DNA from: Christensenella sp. UBA7707
Lineage (GTDB): Bacteria > Bacillota > Clostridia > Christensenellales > CAG-138
NCBI GenBank assembly: GCA_002482435.1
Contig: DLFZ01000219.1
Span: 10,083-20,723 of the forward strand
Reading direction: 5' to 3'
DNA length: 10,641 nt
Position numbers and translations under genes: made by a program. Below are positions 6,534 to 10,641 of this stretch, in pieces (within the stretch, counting starts at the first letter, position 1; each line of letters starts with the position of its first letter). The notes under the pieces were generated by a model, which was not told the DNA's origin, ran no database searches, and saw only the letters and a program-made list of their open reading frames with translations.

Positions 6534-6742
6534 ACACCGCTAATAGGCTTCCGAATCCCTGCCGGTGACGGCACTTTTGCCGCTGAGCGGTGGGCTGATG
6601 GACGCATATTCTTCCCTGTGCTGCGGTCAGGTGTTTGCAAGCGTGCAGCAGTAAGGATCAGCGAGAAACTGTCGAAAAGCCGATAACGGGCAGGTGTATC
6701 AGCCATATAACCCGGCAGGATCGTGGACCTACTTCGGCGTGT
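6534..6742 (+). ncRNA. Candidate structured RNA (possibly an SRP-type RNA)
   Basis: This gap has no supported gene but strong long-range pairing. ATCCCTGCCGG (6555-6565) pairs with CCGGCAGGAT (6712-6721) with one bulged C. The helix extends outward through TCCG/TGGA (6550-6553 with 6724-6727), TAGG/CCTA (6544-6547 with 6728-6731) and CCG/CGG (6537-6539 with 6735-6737). Further in, GGCTGAT (6593-6599) pairs perfectly with ATCAGCC (6698-6704), and CGGCA/TGCCG (6569-6573 with 6578-6582) forms a local hairpin. Near the tip lie CCCTGT (6614-6619), GGTCAGGT (6625-6632) and GCAGC (6645-6649), resembling the conserved SRP RNA helix 8 internal loops (GGTCAGG...AGCAGC). The expected GNRA tetraloop is replaced by TTGCAA, so the SRP call is tentative. 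A strong terminator follows. No promoter was found; it may be cotranscribed with the GNAT gene. Confidence 0.5.
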
Positions 6743-6753
6743 CGAGTATCAAA

Positions 6754-6795
6754 AAAGCCTCGCGCGATGAGCAAATGCCATCCGCACGAGGCTTT
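6754..6795. terminator. Strong bidirectional terminator after the candidate RNA and after corA
   Basis: GCCTCG (6757-6762) pairs with CGAGGC (6787-6792). The stem continues GCG/CGC, ATG/CAT and GC/GC with one mismatch and two single-base bulges to the loop AAAT (6773-6776). Plus-strand tail: a long T-rich run at 6793-6815. Minus-strand tail: six Ts (complement of 6751-6756). It serves the plus-strand RNA or GNAT transcript and the minus-strand corA transcript. Confidence 0.85.
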
Positions 6796-6851
6796 CTTTT
6801 TGTTGTTTGTTCTTTTTCCGGTGCTCTTTTGTGAAAAAGCACATCCGCGTT

Positions 6852-7784
6852 CTAGAACATCTTGCGGCGGCTCATCCACAACACGCCAAGTCCCGTCGCA
6901 ACCGCTATGATGCCCAGCACCACAAAGAAACCCCATGCAGAGTCCTGAAAGGGAACGTTTACGTTCATGCCCCAAAGCGCCGCGACCATCGCCGGTATGG
7001 TGAGCACGATCGTAATGGAGGTCAGCAGCTTCATTACGATGTTGAGGTTGTTGGAGATTACCGAAGCGAATGCGTCCATCGTACCCGAAAGAATGTCCCG
7101 GTAGATTGCGCACATCTCAATGGCCTGCTTGTTTTCAATGATAACATCTTCCAGAAGATCCGTATCGTCCGGGTAACGGCGGACAAATTCCATCCGCAGC
7201 AGTCTTTCCAATACCACTTCATTACCTTTGAGCGAAGTCGAAAAGTAGACCAGGCTCTTTTCTAGCTTGAGCATAGAAATTAGCTCTTTGTTTTTCATCG
7301 ATTTATGAAGCTCTGTCTCTAGGCTGCTGCTCTTTTTGTCCAGCTGGCGAAGGTGGAACAGAAAGTGCATGGCATTGCGGTAAAGAATCTGCAAAATAAA
7401 CCGGCTCTTCTTCTTGGTTGAGAACGCTTTCACCCTCCCCGAGGAAAAATCGTTCATGATGGGGCTGTCTTTCAGGCAGATGGTCACGATATGGTCCGGC
7501 GTCATGATGATACCAAGCGGGAGGGTGGAATACTCCTCTCCGTCCGAATCGCTCACCATCAGAGGACTATCGACCAAGATAAGCGTTTGGCCGTTTTCGC
7601 TGTCAATGCGAGCACGTTCTTCTTCATCGAGTGCCGCGCGCAGAAAATCGGGATCGACTTCAAGGTTGTCGATGACCCATTGCTGCTCATTCGCATTTGG
7701 AGAAACAAGGTGTACCCACGTACCCGGTTCAAGCGTTTCCGGGCTGTGCACCTTTTCGTCGTCTGTGCGGTACATTGTGATCAT
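6852..7784 (-). CDS. corA: CorA family divalent-cation (Mg2+) transporter
   Basis: A 310-aa inner-membrane channel-like transporter for Mg2+ (possibly Co2+ or Ni2+), active as a pentamer. The N-terminal 230 residues are the soluble alpha/beta funnel domain (ITM..TWVHLVSPN; LDEEERARIDSENGQTLILVD; LGIIMTPDHIVTICL) followed by the long stalk helix rich in charged residues. Two C-terminal membrane helices follow. The signature GMN sits at 272-274 in ALWGMNVNVPF, after the first helix (LLTSITIVLTIPAMVAALW), and the chain ends with the basic RRKMF. Length and order are standard for the family. ATG 7784 is preceded by GCAGG at a seven-base gap, a weak site. It has its own candidate promoter more than 220 bases upstream and a strong terminator downstream. 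It lies between the two blocks of selenium genes without an obvious link to them. Confidence 0.94.
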   Translation of the reverse strand: MITMYRTDDEKVHSPETLEPGTWVHLVSPNANEQQWVIDNLEVDPDFLRAALDEEERARIDSENGQTLILVDSPLMVSDSDGEEYSTLPLGIIMTPDHIVTICLKDSPIMNDFSSGRVKAFSTKKKSRFILQILYRNAMHFLFHLRQLDKKSSSLETELHKSMKNKELISMLKLEKSLVYFSTSLKGNEVVLERLLRMEFVRRYPDDTDLLEDVIIENKQAIEMCAIYRDILSGTMDAFASVISNNLNIVMKLLTSITIVLTIPAMVAALWGMNVNVPFQDSAWGFFVVLGIIAVATGLGVLWMSRRKMF

Positions 7785-7845
7785 AAAAATACCTGCTTTC
7801 GTAGAAATATGGCCTGTAAAACCAGGCTCCTATTCCAACGCAAAG

Positions 7846-7888
7846 CAGGTTAACCAATTTGCAGATTGACTGCGTATTTCAGGTTAAC
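7846..7888. repeat. CAGGTTAAC direct repeat and GGTTAACC dyad in the corA leader
   Basis: CAGGTTAAC occurs at 7846-7854 and again at 7880-7888, start to start 34 bases apart. The first copy is centred on the perfect palindrome GGTTAACC (7848-7855), flanked by GCAAA (7840-7844) and TTTGC (7858-7862), giving a near-symmetrical 23-base dyad. It could be a protein-binding site or part of an RNA fold; no regulator is identified. Confidence 0.4.
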
Positions 7889-7968
7889 GGATCATTTGGA
7901 AAAGGGGGCCTTGTTTGCAGCGCCGCTTTTGTTGCGATTGTACTACTACCCGATGGGTCCGCGTCCAC
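7879..7968 (-). CDS. Possible 29-aa small ORF in the corA leader
   Basis: A GTG (7968) is preceded by AAAAGGAGG with an eight-base gap, a near-consensus site and better than the one of corA itself. It opens a 29-codon frame (begins MDADPSGSST, ends PFPNDPLT) that stops with TGA at 7879, about 95 bases before corA. An overlapping alternative in another frame, ATG 8012 to TAA 7884 (42 aa, basic, begins MKETTDRIPKRRHSS), has AGAGGAG upstream, but its start lies within the proposed -10 region. Neither product is recognised. Either could be a leader peptide or chance; the strong site is the only real support. Confidence 0.2.
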   Translation of the reverse strand: MDADPSGSSTIATKAALQTRPPFPNDPLT

Positions 7969-8010
7969 GAACTATGCCTCCTTTTCGGTATTCTATCCGT
8001 TGTTTCTTTC

Positions 8011-8040
8011 ATTCTACTCCTCTTCTTATGTCAACGTCAA
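8011..8040 (-). promoter_or_regulatory. Candidate sigma-A promoter upstream of corA
   Basis: On the minus strand, TTGACG (8040-8035) and TAGAAT (8016-8011) are separated by 18 bases. A second TTGACA follows directly at 8034-8029. The -35 lies 17 bases past the selD stop codon, so corA probably has its own promoter in addition to any read-through from selD; no terminator is visible between the genes. Confidence 0.55.
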
Positions 8041-8057
8041 CCGACAGAAAAAGGAGC

Positions 8058-9098
8058 TTAGCACGATTTCAACCGTATCCTTGCGCCGTCGAACTTTCTG
8101 ACAACGCCCGCGCGCTGTGCGCTCGGCACGGCTTCTTTGAGCGCGGCAAACAGCGCGTCGGCATCTTCCGGCGAAACGGCAATGAGAAGCCCGCCCGAAG
8201 TTTGCGGGTCATAAAGCACATCCTGTACGGCAAGTTCTACGCTCCCCGCGTCCACACCGCTTTCCGCGAAGGCGCGGTTTCTGTAAAGCCCCGCAGGCAA
8301 AACGCCCATGCGCGCAAAGGAAAGCGCCTCCGGCAAAAGATCAAGCGCCTTCGTGTCGATTTCGAGCGTCACGTCAGAACCCTGTGCCATTTCAAGCGCA
8401 TGGCCTAAAAAACCGAAGCCAGTAACATCCGTGCAGGCGTGTACGTCAAAGCACACCATCGCGTCGCGCGCGGCCTTGTTGAGCGTGGTCATAAGCTTAT
8501 ACATAAGCGCTTCCCCTTCCGCGCTCAAAAGCTCGGCCTTCATGGCCGTGGAGAGAATGCCGATCCCGAGCGGCTTTGTTAAAAACAGCACGTCGCCCTC
8601 GCGCGCGCCGCTGTTTGTAAGCACCTTATCGGGGTGAACAAAACCCGTAACGCTTAAGCCGTATTTCGGCTCGTCGTCAAAAATGCTGTGCCCGCCCGTG
8701 ATGATGGCACCCGCCTCGTAAGCCTTTTCGTAGCCGCCTCGTAAAATGTTGTGCACAGCGGACTTTTCCATTTTTTCAGGCACGCAAAGGATGTTTAAGG
8801 CAAGCTTCGGTTCGCCGCCCATGGCGTAAATGTCGCTTAACGCGTTGGTCGCGGCGATTTGCCCGAACAAGTACGGGTCGTCAGCAATGGGCGGAAAGAA
8901 GTCGAGCGTCTGCACGAGCGCAAGCGTATCGCTCACCTTATAAACCGAGGCATCATCGCTTTTGTCATACCCCACCAGAAGGTTCTCGTCAAAACGGGTT
9001 TCGATCCCCTCCAAGAGCTTAGCAAGCGTGCCAGCTCCCACCTTTGCGCCGCAGCCGGCGCATTTCGCAAGCTTTGTAAGCTTTACGTTTTCTTCCAT
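8058..9098 (-). CDS. selD: Selenide, water dikinase (selenophosphate synthase)
   Basis: SelD makes selenophosphate from selenide and ATP, the selenium donor for tRNA-Sec, for selenouridine and for the labile selenium cofactor of molybdenum hydroxylases. The 346-aa length is normal. Visible: the flexible N-terminal active-site loop KCAGCGAKVG (residues 12-21), where Cys16 aligns with catalytic E. coli Cys17 and Lys19 with Lys20; the metal/ATP-binding DDASVY (48-53), QTLDFFPP (63-70), AATNALSDIYAMGG (82-95) and ITGGHS; and a C-terminal AIRS-like DVTGFGFLGH and DPQTSGGLL. The catalytic residue is cysteine, not selenocysteine, and the second cysteine of the E. coli loop (Cys19) is alanine here. 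ATG 9098 has AAAGGA eight bases upstream. It is 25 bases downstream of yqeB, so it is very likely cotranscribed with yqeC-yqeB. Cytosolic. Confidence 0.97.
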   Translation of the reverse strand: MEENVKLTKLAKCAGCGAKVGAGTLAKLLEGIETRFDENLLVGYDKSDDASVYKVSDTLALVQTLDFFPPIADDPYLFGQIAATNALSDIYAMGGEPKLALNILCVPEKMEKSAVHNILRGGYEKAYEAGAIITGGHSIFDDEPKYGLSVTGFVHPDKVLTNSGAREGDVLFLTKPLGIGILSTAMKAELLSAEGEALMYKLMTTLNKAARDAMVCFDVHACTDVTGFGFLGHALEMAQGSDVTLEIDTKALDLLPEALSFARMGVLPAGLYRNRAFAESGVDAGSVELAVQDVLYDPQTSGGLLIAVSPEDADALFAALKEAVPSAQRAGVVRKFDGARIRLKSC

Positions 9099-9123
9099 AA
9101 CGTTTGTCCTTTCTCAGCCGCGT

Positions 9124-9924
9124 TTATGGGTGGCTGAAATGCAAGATCGCTTCGAGCACCGCGCCGCCCAAGGAGCGCGCTTTGTCCGATACGGTAAAAC
9201 AATGCCGAAGCTCGCAGCGCGGATCCACATCCGCACACTTCATGCCTTGAAAAACACGGATGCCGTCGGGCAGGATTCCGCGAAGGATTCCTGTGATTTT
9301 TGCGTGTACGGGTATGTTCTCCACAAGGGCGATCGTTTCACCAGCCGTAACGGTGTTGCCGATCTCGCGCACAGCATGAAACGTTCCCGTACACGGCGTG
9401 TGTACCACACGCTCAAACGTAAACCCGTCGATGCTGCCTGGTTCCTTTGTATCAGGATGCGGGCTTCCCTCGTAGTATACACGTCCGAGGTCGTGCCCGC
9501 GCATGGTTTCCACCGCCGCGTGGCAATCCACCCCCGCCGTAAAACCGGGTCCAAGCGTCACCACGATTGGCGCGTCGTAAACGCTTGTGCCTAGGTTTTT
9601 CTTTGCGAGAATGGCATCCACAACCGCCACGGGAGAAAGTGCTTTGATGCACAACGCTTTTTCATCCACCAAAACGGCGATATTCCCCTCAGAAACGATG
9701 CGCAACGCATCCTTTTCATCCTCCGCACGAACGCCCAAAACATCCTCCACCGTCGCCGTGCCTTCTTTTATTGCCCGGGAAATACTCACGGTGCGGCGGA
9801 TGGCCGTCGGTTCCGCAATCTCCGTCATCACAACGCCATAGCCCGCGCGGTGGAGCCGCAGCGCTACGCCTGTAGCAAGGTCCCCCGCGCCCTTCATCAC
9901 CACAAGGGGCTTTTGTTTTCCCAT
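9124..9924 (-). CDS. yqeB: Selenium-dependent molybdenum hydroxylase maturation protein YqeB
   Basis: A 266-aa protein of the YqeB family, a marker (with YqeC and SelD) of the selenium-dependent molybdenum hydroxylase system; its exact reaction is not established. An N-terminal Rossmann-like segment, VVMKGAGDLATGVALRLHRAGYGVVMTE (residues 8-35), suggests nucleotide binding. The middle part (VVTLGPGFTAGVDCHAAVETMRGHDLGRVYYEGS, roughly 121-154) and the C-terminal part (NTVTAGETIALV...VHAKITGILRGIL) with GLKCADVDPR-like GMKCADVDPR are also typical. The ATG at 9924 keeps the first beta strand intact but overlaps yqeC by 28 bases. An internal ATG at 9897 forms TGATG with the yqeC stop but would truncate that strand. 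No good ribosome binding site precedes either, so translation is probably coupled to yqeC. Second gene of yqeC-yqeB-selD. Confidence 0.92.
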   Translation of the reverse strand: MGKQKPLVVMKGAGDLATGVALRLHRAGYGVVMTEIAEPTAIRRTVSISRAIKEGTATVEDVLGVRAEDEKDALRIVSEGNIAVLVDEKALCIKALSPVAVVDAILAKKNLGTSVYDAPIVVTLGPGFTAGVDCHAAVETMRGHDLGRVYYEGSPHPDTKEPGSIDGFTFERVVHTPCTGTFHAVREIGNTVTAGETIALVENIPVHAKITGILRGILPDGIRVFQGMKCADVDPRCELRHCFTVSDKARSLGGAVLEAILHFSHP

Positions 9925-10613
9925 AGTTCAATGAGCGGCTGTTCGCTTTTGAGCGAGCACACCGCCGCCCTCCCTTCGTATGTCTTGGCAAACGCGCGCG
10001 CGTATGCGAGCGCTTGTGCCGTTTCCACCTTGTTGATTACCGCTACCGCGTTTTTGATTGTGCCCGCAGCAAGCGCCGCGTCCTCGGGCGTTACAATCGC
10101 TTCCTGTGATTTCTGGATGAGGCGCGCATACAGCTCCGGACGGTGTGCGGCTTCGGACACCGGCTTTCCAATGCCGTCCGCGCCCACCACGTAAATGACC
10201 CGCTTTGCGCAAAGTGGAATTTGCGGCTCGTGCGCGGCATGCGCTTTCAGCGGCAAGCCCCGTGAGCCATCCGCCTCCACCAGAACATAATCCGCAAGCG
10301 AAGCAAGGGTTTCCATGGAAAGCTGCGGCCTTATAAGCTTTCCGGTTTCCGTTTCCCGTTCCGCCAGGCAAACGACGCGGTGTTCTTTGAGTGCACGTAT
10401 GGCGGCTTCTTCGCTTGCACCGAAAAAAAGCGGGATGTTTTGCGGCGCACGGATGTGTGTGGTGGTACAAATAATTACGCTTCCCTCTTTAGAAAGCTCA
10501 CGTGCAAGCCGCAGCATGAGCGTGGTTTTTCCTCCGCCGCCCACAATGGCGGTCACGCCCTTTTCCACAAGAAGAGCCTCTGCAAGCGATGGTACTTTTA
10601 AAAACGCCTCCAC
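9897..10613 (-). CDS. yqeC: Selenium-dependent hydroxylase accessory protein YqeC (5' end uncertain)
   Basis: A P-loop NTPase-like protein of about 238 aa, a member of the YqeC family found with YqeB and SelD. It is thought to help insert or process selenium in molybdenum hydroxylases; the mechanism is unknown. Visible from GTG 10613: Walker A-like VGGGGKTT (residues 24-31), IICTTTHI (47-54), YVLVEADGSRGLPLKAHAAHEPQIP (109-133), and VINKVET, a G4-like motif. The GTG fits the usual 20-25 residues before the P-loop, but it has no ribosome binding site and the frame stays open to the window edge with no ATG. It could therefore start earlier or be fused to an upstream domain. Its 3' end overlaps yqeB. 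Cytosolic. Confidence 0.88.
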   Translation of the reverse strand: MEAFLKVPSLAEALLVEKGVTAIVGGGGKTTLMLRLARELSKEGSVIICTTTHIRAPQNIPLFFGASEEAAIRALKEHRVVCLAERETETGKLIRPQLSMETLASLADYVLVEADGSRGLPLKAHAAHEPQIPLCAKRVIYVVGADGIGKPVSEAAHRPELYARLIQKSQEAIVTPEDAALAAGTIKNAVAVINKVETAQALAYARAFAKTYEGRAAVCSLKSEQPLIELWENKSPLW

Positions 10614-10641
10614 GGCGGCTTGCGCTTCGGCTCGGGTTTTT

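Larger units (their letters stand above)
7785..8010 (-). promoter_or_regulatory. Long corA leader (5' UTR) with possible regulatory content
   Basis: About 220 bases separate the candidate promoter from the corA ATG. On the minus strand this leader contains a strong ribosome binding site (AAGGAGG, 7983-7977) that does not belong to corA, a GCCTG/CAGGC hairpin just before corA (about 7812-7827), and two CAGGTTAAC motifs. I do not recognise a known Mg2+ riboswitch (M-box or ykoK core) in this orientation, and no clear terminator/antiterminator pair is seen. Confidence 0.35.

Noticed and set aside
6240..6686. Plus-strand frame overlapping the GNAT gene and the candidate RNA
   Set aside because: Its first 290 bases are the GNAT gene in another frame, there is no start signal, and the rest shows RNA-like pairing rather than protein motifs.
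6533..6750. tRNA-Sec or another tRNA in the selenium context
   Set aside because: No acceptor/T-arm pattern, no GGTTCGA-type T-loop and no CCA-adjacent 7-8 bp acceptor stem could be found.
7811..7836. M-box-like string AGGCTCCTAT on the plus strand near corA
   Set aside because: It is on the strand opposite to corA and the rest of the M-box core is absent; a short chance match.
7866..8408. Plus-strand open frames over the corA leader and selD 3' end
   Set aside because: They overlap selD antisense, have no ribosome binding sites, and their composition is that of a shadow frame.
1..10641. CRISPR array, insertion sequence or phage genes
   Set aside because: No regularly spaced repeats, no transposase or integrase motifs, and no flanking inverted repeats were seen.

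Overview
The window reads as a stretch of a moderately GC-rich Firmicutes chromosome, most likely an anaerobic, possibly gut-associated Clostridia. This is inferred from strong GGAGG-type ribosome binding sites, the compact arrangement with hairpin terminators, and a set of selenium genes typical of clostridia and enterococci. No phage, IS or CRISPR signature was seen.

Layout. Positions 1-1572 (+) hold the 3' five-sixths of the ribosome-associated GTPase BipA/TypA. A 45-bp tandem repeat and a bidirectional terminator follow. A short-chain dehydrogenase (1720-2556, -) has its own sigma-A-like promoter and is divergent from a small VOC/glyoxalase-fold protein (2714-3106, +). Another bidirectional terminator closes the VOC gene against a three-gene minus-strand operon: a YedE-type putative selenium transporter (3645-4691), a 69-aa TusA/YedF-N-type sulfurtransferase (3431-3640) and a DUF3343 putative Se/S carrier (3186-3431). 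Divergent from that operon is a class V aminotransferase of the cysteine desulfurase/selenocysteine lyase type (4788-5942, +), followed by a GNAT acetyltransferase (6041-6532, +). The 320-base gap after the GNAT gene is not empty. It contains long-range complementary segments and an SRP-like core motif, and it ends at a strong bidirectional terminator, so I call it a candidate structured RNA. On the minus strand then come a CorA-family Mg2+ transporter (6852-7784) with a long leader, selD (8058-9098), yqeB (9124-9924) and yqeC (9897-10613). yqeC is open to the window edge, so its start may lie outside.

How the genes fit together. Seven genes form a plausible selenium supply and maturation module. 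YedE would import a selenium species. The cysteine desulfurase-like enzyme would release or transfer Se/S from (seleno)cysteine. The TusA-like and DUF3343 proteins would carry the persulfide or selenide on conserved cysteines. SelD makes selenophosphate, and YqeC and YqeB are accessory factors for selenium-dependent molybdenum hydroxylases. No selA, selB or tRNA-Sec was seen here, which fits (but does not prove) use of selenium as a hydroxylase cofactor. The hydroxylase structural genes are not in the window; they could lie beyond the right edge.

The points most worth a second look are the candidate RNA at 6534-6742, the YedF-like protein reduced to its TusA half next to DUF3343, the corA leader with a promoter, possible small ORFs and a repeated CAGGTTAAC motif, and the tandem repeat that starts inside the last codons of bipA.
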